This document shows positions 1-5,663 of a DNA stretch of 7,054 nucleotides, piece by piece. The DNA is from Nitrospirota bacterium. Its GTDB lineage: Bacteria; Nitrospirota; CAKKRA01; 9FT-COMBO-42-15. The notes beneath the pieces are model-generated. The model did not search any database, was not told the origin of the DNA, and saw only the letters and a list, made by a program, of their open reading frames with translations. The translations under genes were made by a program, and so were the position numbers. Positions within the stretch are counted from its first letter, which is position 1. Each line of letters opens with the position of its first letter. Location: contig JAHFEP010000094.1 in assembly GCA_023248415.1 (NCBI GenBank), positions 3,347 to 10,400 of the forward strand. The letters are read 5' to 3'.

Positions 1-650
1 TCAATGTCTCCATTGCTCTTGGCATTATATGCGGTTTTTTGCTTGCAATAAGTTTTTATGCCTCAAACAGCCATGCTTCACCGACTATATCAGTAAGCAT
101 AATACTTATCCTTGTTCTTGTTGCGCATCTCTTTACTGTTAAAAATATTGAATCAGCCCTGACTGATGTTTCTATTACATTCTTCGGGATATTTTATATA
201 GGCTGGCTAATGGGCCATATAATCCTTCTTCGCGGTATGGGTAACGGGCAGAGCCTTATATTTTTTCTTTTTCTTGTTACCTGGGCAGGCGATGCAGGCG
301 CATATTATGCAGGCACATATTTTGGAAAACACAGGCTCTCCTATGTAATCAGCCCAAAAAAGACTTATGAAGGCGCTTTCGGCTGTTTTGCATTCAGCAT
401 CTTAATGGCATTCGTAGCGAGATACTGGTTCTTTTCATATTTAACAAATACGGATGCGTTTATCCTTGGCGCTTCCTTCGGCATTATCAGCCAGTTGGGG
501 GATTTCTCAGAGTCTTTGTTAAAGAGGAGCGCTGGCGTAAAGGATTCAAGCCTCCTGATTCCGGCACACGGCGGCATGTTAGACAGGATAGACAGCCTGC
601 TTTTTACAGCGCCGATGCTTTATTATTATATGAGTTTTGTTAAGGGGTAA
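1..650 (+). CDS. cdsA: Phosphatidate cytidylyltransferase, C-terminal part (5' end outside window)
   Basis: Makes CDP-diacylglycerol from phosphatidate and CTP, the branch point of phospholipid synthesis, in the inner membrane. The reading frame is open from the window edge (first full codon at base 3), so the start lies upstream; about 215 residues are visible against a usual 260-280. The visible part is mostly hydrophobic with several membrane segments. The complete CdsA family signature lies at bases 513-593: it begins SLLKR, continues with KD after four residues, and ends in HGGMLDRID, matching every position of the 27-residue pattern as I recall it. A conserved GDAGAYYAG stretch and SPKKTYEGA further upstream are also typical. 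The stop codon touches the dxr start, and AAGGGG (642-647) inside its last codons is the likely dxr ribosome binding site. uppS often precedes cdsA in this order but is not visible here. Confidence 0.95.
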   Translation, partial: NVSIALGIICGFLLAISFYASNSHASPTISVSIILILVLVAHLFTVKNIESALTDVSITFFGIFYIGWLMGHIILLRGMGNGQSLIFFLFLVTWAGDAGAYYAGTYFGKHRLSYVISPKKTYEGAFGCFAFSILMAFVARYWFFSYLTNTDAFILGASFGIISQLGDFSESLLKRSAGVKDSSLLIPAHGGMLDRIDSLLFTAPMLYYYMSFVKG

Positions 651-1805
651 ATGAAAAAGATCGTTATCCTCGGTTCAACAGGTTCAATAGGCGTAAACAC
701 ACTTGATGTTGCAAGCAGATTCCCTGACAGATTCAAGGTGGTCGGGCTTACTGCAGGCGAGAATATTGCGCTCCTTGAAAAACAGATAAAAATCTTCAGG
801 CCAAAGATTGTTTCTGTATTAAAAGAAGACGCAGCAGAAAGGTTAAGGCAGAGATGCAATGGCGCTGATGTTGAGATACACGCAGGTGTGGAGGGGATGA
901 TTAGCGCAGCTACTCATCCGGATGCTGATTTTGTTGTATCAGCCATTGTTGGCGCAGCAGGTCTTGTGCCTACAGTTGCAGCCATTCGTGCTAAAAAGGA
1001 TGTCGCCTTAGCAAATAAAGAGACCCTTGTAATGGCAGGAGAGATTGTTACTAAAGAGGCAGAAAAGAAAGGGGTAAAGATACTGCCTGTTGACAGCGAG
1101 CACAGCGCTATCTTGCAGGCGCTCGGCGGCTATAAAAATGAAAATGTTAAGAGATTGATATTAACTGCATCAGGCGGCCCTTTTTATAACACGTCGCTTT
1201 CAAGAAAGAGATTGATTAAGCCAAAGGACGCCTTAAGGCATCCTAACTGGAAGATGGGCAAAAAGATAACAATAGACTCTGCTACCCTGATGAATAAGGG
1301 TCTGGAGGTTATAGAGGCGCGCTGGCTCTTTGATATTCCATCAAAAAATATAGATGTATTAATTCATCCTGAAAGCATTGTCCATTCTATGGTAGAATAT
1401 ATAGACGGCTCAGTTATTGCACAGCTTGGCGTGCCTGATATGAGGATACCTATCAGCTATGCCTTGAGCTATCCGCTTCGTTTAGACGGCGGGTTTCCGA
1501 CGCTTGACCTTGCAAAGATAGGGAGCCTGACATTTAAGAGGCCTGATACAAAAAGGTTTCCTTGCCTTTCTTATGCCTATGAGGCGCTGGAGACTGGCGG
1601 CACAATGCCTGCTGTGCTGAATGCTGCAAACGAGGTTGCAGCAAGGGCATTCCTGAAAGAGGAAATCGGTTTTCTTGATATACCAAAGATTATAAAAAAG
1701 GTGATGAGTAGACATATCAGGCAGGATATTGTTACAATAGAAGATGTTCTCCTTGCAGACCGATGGGCGCGGGAGCACGCAGAAGATTTAATAAAGAGGG
1801 GTTAA
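651..1805 (+). CDS. dxr: 1-deoxy-D-xylulose 5-phosphate reductoisomerase
   Basis: Converts 1-deoxy-D-xylulose 5-phosphate to 2-C-methyl-D-erythritol 4-phosphate with NADPH and a divalent metal, the first committed step of the MEP isoprenoid pathway, in the cytoplasm. The protein is 384 residues, a normal length. The NADPH-binding GSTGSIG is at residues 8-14 and NKE at 122-124. The metal ligands by family comparison are D148 and E150 (in VDSEHSA) and E219 (in NKGLEVIEA), matching D150, E152 and E231 of the E. coli enzyme. The flexible-loop region around RHPNWKMG (H197) and HPESIVHSMVEY are also present. The ATG follows the cdsA stop with no gap, and the Shine-Dalgarno AAGGGG is only 3 nt upstream, which suggests translational coupling. 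The family is the target of fosmidomycin. No defect is visible. Confidence 0.98.
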   Translation: MKKIVILGSTGSIGVNTLDVASRFPDRFKVVGLTAGENIALLEKQIKIFRPKIVSVLKEDAAERLRQRCNGADVEIHAGVEGMISAATHPDADFVVSAIVGAAGLVPTVAAIRAKKDVALANKETLVMAGEIVTKEAEKKGVKILPVDSEHSAILQALGGYKNENVKRLILTASGGPFYNTSLSRKRLIKPKDALRHPNWKMGKKITIDSATLMNKGLEVIEARWLFDIPSKNIDVLIHPESIVHSMVEYIDGSVIAQLGVPDMRIPISYALSYPLRLDGGFPTLDLAKIGSLTFKRPDTKRFPCLSYAYEALETGGTMPAVLNAANEVAARAFLKEEIGFLDIPKIIKKVMSRHIRQDIVTIEDVLLADRWAREHAEDLIKRG

Positions 1806-1809
1806 ATAG

Positions 1810-2949
1810 ATGAATACAGTAATTTCATTTTTGATTGTTTTAGGTGTTTTGATATTTGTCCATGAACTCGGCCACTTTCTTTTTGCAAAGTGGATGGGTG
1901 TCGGTGTCTTAAAATTTTCCCTTGGGTTCGGGCCAAAGCTTATTGGATGGAAAAAAGGGGAAACAGAATATGTAATATCCATTTTTCCGCTCGGCGGATA
2001 TGTAAAGATGATAGGGCAGGAGGATTTAAAGGTCCAGAGCCCTGATGAAATAAGCGAAGAGGATAAGGAAAGGTCATTCATGCACAAGAGCCCTGCAAAG
2101 AGGGCTGCGATTGTAGCAGCAGGGCCTGTATTCAATCTTCTCCTTGCCTTTGTGATTTTCACGATTGTCAGCTTTAATGGCATTCATATAAATCTTTCCC
2201 AGCTCGGCGAGATAGCAGAAGGGACACCTGCTAAGGCGGCAGGCTTTATGAAGGATGATATTATTAAATCTATTGATGGGAAGCCCATAAAATCATGGGA
2301 TGAAATGGTAGAGATTGTAAGAAAAAGCACAGGGAAGAGCCTTCTTTTTGCTGTTGAACGCGAAGGTAAGCAGATTGAGATAAAGGTTACACCTGAAACG
2401 AAAAAGACCAAGACCATATTCGGCGAGGAGAAAGAGGTCGGCCAGATTGGTGTGATGAATGCAGGGAAGTTTATTGTGGAAAAGGTCAACCCTGTATACG
2501 CGGTTTATTACGGTGCGATTGAGACATGGAGATGGACAGAGCTTACAGTAGTGGGATTGGTGAAGATGGCGCAGGGGATTGTTTCAGTAAAGGAGATAGG
2601 CGGCCCCTTAATGATTGCTGATATGGCAGGCAAGGCTGCATCTGCCGGCGTATTGAGCGTAATGATATTTATTGCCCTTATCAGCATAAACCTTGCAGTA
2701 ATAAATCTTTTGCCTATACCTATTCTTGACGGAGGGCATCTCCTGTTTTTTGCTATTGAAGGTATAGTGAATTTCAGGAAAACTCCGGAAATGAGAAAGC
2801 CTCTGGATCTAAAAAAGATAGAGTTTGCCCACAGGATAGGACTTGCCATTATTATTATGTTGGTAGTGTTTACGCTTTATAATGATATAATGCGGTATTC
2901 AGGCCAAATACTGGATTTTTTCAGGAAGGTTATTGGGTATTCAGTATGA
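1810..2949 (+). CDS. rseP: RIP metalloprotease, RseP/site-2 protease family
   Basis: Intramembrane zinc protease that cleaves membrane-anchored substrates, such as anti-sigma factors in envelope stress signalling. The zinc motif HELGH is at residues 18-22 in the first membrane segment. FPLGGYVKM follows, then a second membrane segment with GPVFN (105-109), one PDZ domain at about 130-200, and a third membrane segment leading to NLLPIPILDGGH with the third zinc ligand at D307. A last membrane helix lies near 345-367. At 379 residues it is shorter than E. coli RseP (about 450), consistent with one PDZ domain instead of two. The ATG lies 4 nt after the dxr stop, with GAGGGG (1796-1801) 8 nt upstream. 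The cdsA-dxr-rseP order is a widely conserved bacterial arrangement. Its substrate is not in the window. Confidence 0.95.
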   Translation: MNTVISFLIVLGVLIFVHELGHFLFAKWMGVGVLKFSLGFGPKLIGWKKGETEYVISIFPLGGYVKMIGQEDLKVQSPDEISEEDKERSFMHKSPAKRAAIVAAGPVFNLLLAFVIFTIVSFNGIHINLSQLGEIAEGTPAKAAGFMKDDIIKSIDGKPIKSWDEMVEIVRKSTGKSLLFAVEREGKQIEIKVTPETKKTKTIFGEEKEVGQIGVMNAGKFIVEKVNPVYAVYYGAIETWRWTELTVVGLVKMAQGIVSVKEIGGPLMIADMAGKAASAGVLSVMIFIALISINLAVINLLPIPILDGGHLLFFAIEGIVNFRKTPEMRKPLDLKKIEFAHRIGLAIIIMLVVFTLYNDIMRYSGQILDFFRKVIGYSV

Positions 2950-2970
2950 AAAGGGTTCAATAATCCCCCC

Positions 2971-3001
2971 TTCCCGTTGCAATGCTTCGCAGCAACGGGA
3001 A
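2971..3001. repeat. Hairpin, 10-bp perfect stem
   Basis: TTCCCGTTGC (2971-2980) is the exact reverse complement of GCAACGGGAA (2992-3001). The 11-nt spacer can extend the stem with TGC (2983-2985) and GCA (2989-2991) around a TTC loop, leaving AA as a bulge. It sits in the left arm of the larger C-rich/G-rich palindrome and breaks that arm's symmetry, so it looks like one repeat inserted into another. Confidence 0.85.
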
Positions 3002-3006
3002 CCCAG

Positions 3007-3023
3007 CCCCTTTAGTAAAGGGG
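3007..3023. repeat. Hairpin, 7-bp stem CCCCTTT/AAAGGGG
   Basis: CCCCTTT (3007-3013) and AAAGGGG (3017-3023) are perfect complements around an AGT loop. This is the core of the C-rich/G-rich palindrome; its right flank leads to GGGGGATT. The AAGGGGG at 3018-3024 can alternatively pair with CCCCCTT at 2966-2972, so two exclusive folds are possible. Confidence 0.8.
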
Positions 3024-3042
3024 GACAAGAGGGGGATTTTCA

Positions 3043-3067
3043 CTTGACCCCTTGTATCCTTGAACCC
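3043..3067 (+). repeat. Three degenerate 8-9-nt CTTG units
   Basis: CTTGACCC (3043-3050), CTTGTATC (3051-3058) and CTTGAACCC (3059-3067) follow each other directly. The last unit contains the right outer arm of the composite palindrome. The array ends 26 nt before the ispG start. Three units are few, so this is a modest claim. Confidence 0.45.
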
Positions 3068-3093
3068 ATTTTAATAAATCTTTGCATAAAATT

Positions 3094-4158
3094 ATGTTCA
3101 TCAACAGAAGAAAAACCAGACAGATTAAGATTGGAAATGTAAAGATAGGCGGCAATGCGCCTGTGTCTGTCCAGTCAATGACAAATACAGATACATCTGA
3201 TGTTAATGCTACAGTTGCGCAGATAAAAAGGCTTGAAGAAGCAGGCTGCGAGATAATCCGTGTTGCAGTTCCTGACAAAAAGGCAGCGGAGGCTCTTGGT
3301 GAAATTAAAAGACAGATAAAGATACCATTAATAGCAGACATACACTTTGACCATAGACTTGCGCTTGAGGCTATAAAGCAGGGTGTTGACGGCCTAAGGA
3401 TAAATCCGGGAAACATAGGGAATAAGAAAAAGGTAGAGGCAGTGGTTTCTGCTTTAAAGGAAAAGGATATACCTGTGCGCATAGGTGTTAATGCAGGCTC
3501 TTTAGAAAAAGACCTGCTAAAGAAATACGGCCATCCAACACCCTCTGCAATGGCTGAATCTGTCTTAAGGCATATTAAGATACTTGAAGACCTGAATTAC
3601 TTTAACATAAAGGTCTCTCTTAAGGCATCAAATGTAAAGGATACAATAGAGGCATACCGCTTAATATCAAAGAAGATTGATTATCCGCTTCATATCGGCA
3701 TATCAGAGGCAGGGCCTCTTTTTTCTGGCGCAATAAAATCTGCAGTCGGCCTCGGCATTCTTCTCTCTGAAGGCATAGGCGATACTGTCAGGGTCTCTCT
3801 TACAGCAGACCCTGTTAAAGAGATAGAGGCTGCTTACGAGATATTAAAGGCGCTCGGCCTTAGAAAAAAAGGTATAAATATTATTTCATGTCCGACCTGC
3901 GGAAGGCTTGAGATAGATGTTATAAAACTTGCCTCACAGGTTGAGCAGAGGCTGTCACATATAAAAGAGCCGCTTGATATCTCTGTGCTCGGCTGTGTTG
4001 TTAACGGCATTGGTGAAGGCAGGGAGGCAGATATTGGCATTGCAGGCGGAAGGGGCATTGGCATTGTATTCAAACACGGCAAGGTGATGAAGAAGATAAA
4101 GGAATCAGAGCTTGCAGACCTTCTTGTTGAAGAGGTAGAGGAGATGGTAAGGAAGTAG
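3094..4158 (+). CDS. ispG: 4-hydroxy-3-methylbut-2-en-1-yl diphosphate synthase (IspG/GcpE)
   Basis: Cytoplasmic iron-sulfur enzyme that reductively converts 2-C-methyl-D-erythritol 2,4-cyclodiphosphate to HMBPP, the next-to-last MEP step. The protein is 354 residues from the ATG used here. Conserved blocks are VQSMTNTDT, ADIHFDHRLAL, GLRINPGNIGN and RIGVNAGSLEKDLL in the TIM-barrel part, then LLSEGIGDTVRVSL, and CPTC and GCVVNGIGE in the cluster domain. The [4Fe-4S] ligands are C266, C269, C301 and E308, each four less than in the E. coli enzyme (C270, C273, C305, E312), which supports this start and shows no internal gap. A TTG at 3082 in the same frame would add four residues; neither start has a clear Shine-Dalgarno. 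The frame is closed by a stop at 3061. It is the short bacterial form without the inserted A* domain. It follows the repeat-filled gap and directly abuts the next gene. Confidence 0.97.
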   Translation: MFINRRKTRQIKIGNVKIGGNAPVSVQSMTNTDTSDVNATVAQIKRLEEAGCEIIRVAVPDKKAAEALGEIKRQIKIPLIADIHFDHRLALEAIKQGVDGLRINPGNIGNKKKVEAVVSALKEKDIPVRIGVNAGSLEKDLLKKYGHPTPSAMAESVLRHIKILEDLNYFNIKVSLKASNVKDTIEAYRLISKKIDYPLHIGISEAGPLFSGAIKSAVGLGILLSEGIGDTVRVSLTADPVKEIEAAYEILKALGLRKKGINIISCPTCGRLEIDVIKLASQVEQRLSHIKEPLDISVLGCVVNGIGEGREADIGIAGGRGIGIVFKHGKVMKKIKESELADLLVEEVEEMVRK

Positions 4159-4614
4159 ATGATAGACGGCGTAAAGATAAAAAAGCTAAAAGTAATTCCT
4201 GATGAGCGGGGAAGGCTCATGGAGATGCTCCGTTCTGATGACGAGCTCTTTATAAAGTTTGGCCAGGTATATATGACAACAGCATATCCGGGTGTTGTGA
4301 AGGCATGGCACTATCATAAAAAACAAGTAGATAACTTTGTTGTTGTAAAAGGCATGATGAAGGTTGTCTTATGTGATAACAGAAAGGACTCGCCTACTCA
4401 TGGAGAGGTCAATGAGTTTTTCATGGGTGAGCATAATCCTATACTTTTGCAGATACCTGCCAATGTATACCACGGTTTTAAGTGCATAAGCGAGAGAGAG
4501 GCAATTGTAATCAACTGCTCTACAGAGCCGTATAATCCCAATTCACCTGATGAATATAGAATTCCGCCTGATTCAAAGGAGATACCATACGACTGGAAGA
4601 GAAAGGACGGATAA
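4159..4614 (+). CDS. Short cupin protein of the dTDP-4-dehydrorhamnose 3,5-epimerase (RmlC) family
   Basis: A 151-residue cupin protein. The DERGRLME start, VKAWHYHKKQ (49-56), the KGMMKVVLCDNR strand and IPANVYHGFK (99-108) place it in the RmlC-like sugar isomerase group. Its position in front of rmlB and rmlD suggests it fills the RmlC step, the 3,5-epimerisation of dTDP-4-dehydro-6-deoxyglucose. It is about 30 residues shorter than classical RmlC and ends at IPYDW, so the C-terminal S-x-K-D segment carrying the dyad aspartate is missing. H51 fits the catalytic histidine, but by my hand alignment the usual lysine and tyrosine align with D58 and I118. The HxHKK pattern (H51, H53) resembles 3,4-ketoisomerases of the FdtA/QdtA type, an alternative. 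The family call is firm; the exact reaction is not. ATG abuts the ispG stop, with AAGGAAG (4149-4155) 3 nt upstream. Confidence 0.8.
   Translation: MIDGVKIKKLKVIPDERGRLMEMLRSDDELFIKFGQVYMTTAYPGVVKAWHYHKKQVDNFVVVKGMMKVVLCDNRKDSPTHGEVNEFFMGEHNPILLQIPANVYHGFKCISEREAIVINCSTEPYNPNSPDEYRIPPDSKEIPYDWKRKDG
4602..4607 (+). promoter_or_regulatory. Ribosome binding site supporting the rmlB GTG start
   Basis: AAAGGA lies 9 nt before GTG 4617, inside the last codons of the preceding gene. This favours GTG at 4617 over the in-frame TTG at 4623, and places the GxxGxxG loop at residues 7-13 as in other RmlB proteins. Confidence 0.55.
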
Positions 4615-4616
4615 AG

Positions 4617-5642
4617 GTGATATTGCTGATTACAGGCGGGGCTGGGTTTATTGGCTCAAACTTTATCAGATATATCTTAAAGCATCATAGAAATTATAAG
4701 GTCATAAACCTTGATAAACTCACCTACGCAGGAAATCTTGAAAATCTAAGGGATATAGAAAAGAATAAAAGATACAGATTTGTAAAAGGTGATATACTAA
4801 AGACTAAAGGCGAATGGCTAAAGGCAAAGGGTGTTGATGCTGTAATTAATTTTGCTGCTGAGTCTCATGTTGACAGAAGCATCATAGACTCTGCTGATTT
4901 TATCCAGACAAATGTGGTTGGCACGCAGGCGCTTCTTGAGGCATCAAGAGAAGCAAAGATTAAAAGATATATCCAGATATCTACAGATGAGGTCTACGGC
5001 TCACTCGGCAGGAGCGGATATTTTACAGAAAAGACCCCTCTATCGCCAAACTCGCCATATTCTGCAAGCAAGGCAGGCGGCGATTTGCTTGTGCGTGCAT
5101 ACTGCCATACCCATAAATTTCCAGGTATAATCGCACGATGTTCAAATAACTATGGCCCGTATCAATTCCCAGAAAAATTTATCCCATTGCTCATAACCAA
5201 TGCTTTGGAAGGCAAACAACTTCCTGTTTATGGCGATGGCCTGAATGTAAGGGACTGGATTTATGTTGATGACCACTGCTCTGCCATTGATGCAATCCTT
5301 CATAAAGGAAAAATAGGAGAGGTCTATAATATCGGCGGCAATTCTGAAAAAAAGAATATAGATGTGGTAAAAAAAATAATAGCTCTTATAAGCCATAGAA
5401 GTCCTATTATAAAATTTGTTCAAGACAGAAAAGGCCACGACAGACGATATGCCATTGATTCAACAAAAATCAGGAAAGAGCTTGGATGGAAGCCAGAATA
5501 TGATTTTGAGAAAGGCCTTGATGCCACTATTGACTGGTATATAAAGAACAAAAATTGGTGGAAGAGGATTAAGAAAGGCGAGTATAAGAAGTATTATAAG
5601 AAGATGTACGAAGAAGGCAAAGGGCAAAAGGCGAATGGCTAA
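4617..5642 (+). CDS. rmlB: dTDP-glucose 4,6-dehydratase
   Basis: Converts dTDP-glucose to dTDP-4-dehydro-6-deoxyglucose with bound NAD, the second step of dTDP-L-rhamnose synthesis, in the cytoplasm. It is an extended short-chain dehydrogenase with GGAGFIG at residues 7-13, AAESHVDRSI, the catalytic TDE triad T123-D124-E125 in STDEVYG, and Y148/K152 in YSASK. NNYGPYQFPEKFIPL and VYGDGLNVRDWIYV are family hallmarks. The 341 residues are a normal length. The start is GTG, 2 nt after the preceding stop. Two oddities concern repeats. Bases 4806-4831 (KGEWLKAKG, in a surface-helix region) nearly match a sequence at the gene's 3' end, and the last residues (GKGQKANG) are themselves encoded by a tandem repeat, so the native C-terminus probably ended near KKMYEE. 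The ATG of the next gene overlaps its last 8 nt. Confidence 0.96.
   Translation: MILLITGGAGFIGSNFIRYILKHHRNYKVINLDKLTYAGNLENLRDIEKNKRYRFVKGDILKTKGEWLKAKGVDAVINFAAESHVDRSIIDSADFIQTNVVGTQALLEASREAKIKRYIQISTDEVYGSLGRSGYFTEKTPLSPNSPYSASKAGGDLLVRAYCHTHKFPGIIARCSNNYGPYQFPEKFIPLLITNALEGKQLPVYGDGLNVRDWIYVDDHCSAIDAILHKGKIGEVYNIGGNSEKKNIDVVKKIIALISHRSPIIKFVQDRKGHDRRYAIDSTKIRKELGWKPEYDFEKGLDATIDWYIKNKNWWKRIKKGEYKKYYKKMYEEGKGQKANG
4806..4831 (+). repeat. 26-nt repeat, copy A (inside rmlB)
   Basis: Starts AAAGGCGAATGGCTAA and is 25 of 26 identical to 5627-5652; the single difference is A4822 against G5643. Here it is read in rmlB frame as KGEWLKAK plus the first two bases of the next codon. Flanking bases do not match between the copies, so the repeat has sharp edges. 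Confidence 0.85.
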
Positions 5643-5663
5643 GGGCAAAGGGCAAAAGGTGAA
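5616..5663 (+). repeat. Purine-rich tandem repeat at the rmlB/rmlD junction (28-nt period), containing copy B
   Basis: A 20-nt block starting GGCAAAGGGC at 5616-5635 recurs at 5644-5663 with 19 of 20 bases identical, a period of 28. Between them lies GAATGGCTAAG, which supplies both the rmlB stop (5640-5642) and the upstream ATG of rmlD (5635). Bases 5627-5652 form copy B of the repeat also found at 4806-4831. The array encodes the basic, low-complexity end of RmlB and the optional N-terminal extension of RmlD. Confidence 0.85.

Larger units (their letters stand above)
2953..3067. repeat. Composite nested palindromic repeat between rseP and ispG
   Basis: Almost the whole rseP-ispG gap is made of nested inverted repeats. 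The outer arms GGGTTCAA (2953-2960) and TTGAACCC (3060-3067) are perfect 8-bp complements. Inside them AATCCCCC (2962-2969) pairs with GGGGGATT (3031-3038). Enclosed side by side are two hairpins at 2971-3001 and 3007-3023. The C-rich/G-rich outer frame around a CCCCTTT/AAAGGGG core resembles intergenic repeats that I recall from many environmental bacterial genomes (memory, not checked). No open U-run follows, apart from four T at 3037-3040, so I do not call it a terminator. It could stabilise or attenuate the transcript, or be an inert mobile repeat. Confidence 0.8.

Noticed and set aside
626..859. Minus-strand open frame over the cdsA/dxr junction
   Set aside because: It is antisense to two clearly functional genes, with no family resemblance. 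The same applies to the other minus-strand frames over dxr, rseP, ispG and rmlB.
2962..3040. Intrinsic terminator formed by AATCCCCC/GGGGGATT and the following TTTT
   Set aside because: The stem encloses about 60 nt of other hairpins and only four T follow, so it does not fit the usual compact stem plus U-tract.
3045..3092. Possible promoter before ispG (TTGACC at 3045-3050 or TTGAAC at 3060-3065, with AT-rich sequence to 3092)
   Set aside because: The -35-like boxes come from the CTTG repeat units and no good -10 box lies at 16-18 nt. The best AT-rich candidate would place transcription at the start codon. A weak promoter remains possible but is not supported.
2933..3142. Open frame of 69 codons across the rseP-ispG gap
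   Set aside because: It overlaps the rseP end, runs through the palindromic repeat (SPFSKGG-like translation of the C-rich/G-rich element) and enters ispG out of frame. No domain or ribosome binding site supports it.
4912..5130. Plus-strand 72-codon frame inside rmlB
   Set aside because: It is an alternative frame wholly within conserved rmlB coding sequence, with no independent support.
5616..5663. CRISPR-like or slipped-strand array
   Set aside because: There are only two units, no spacers and a purine-rich low-complexity composition; it is a simple tandem repeat.
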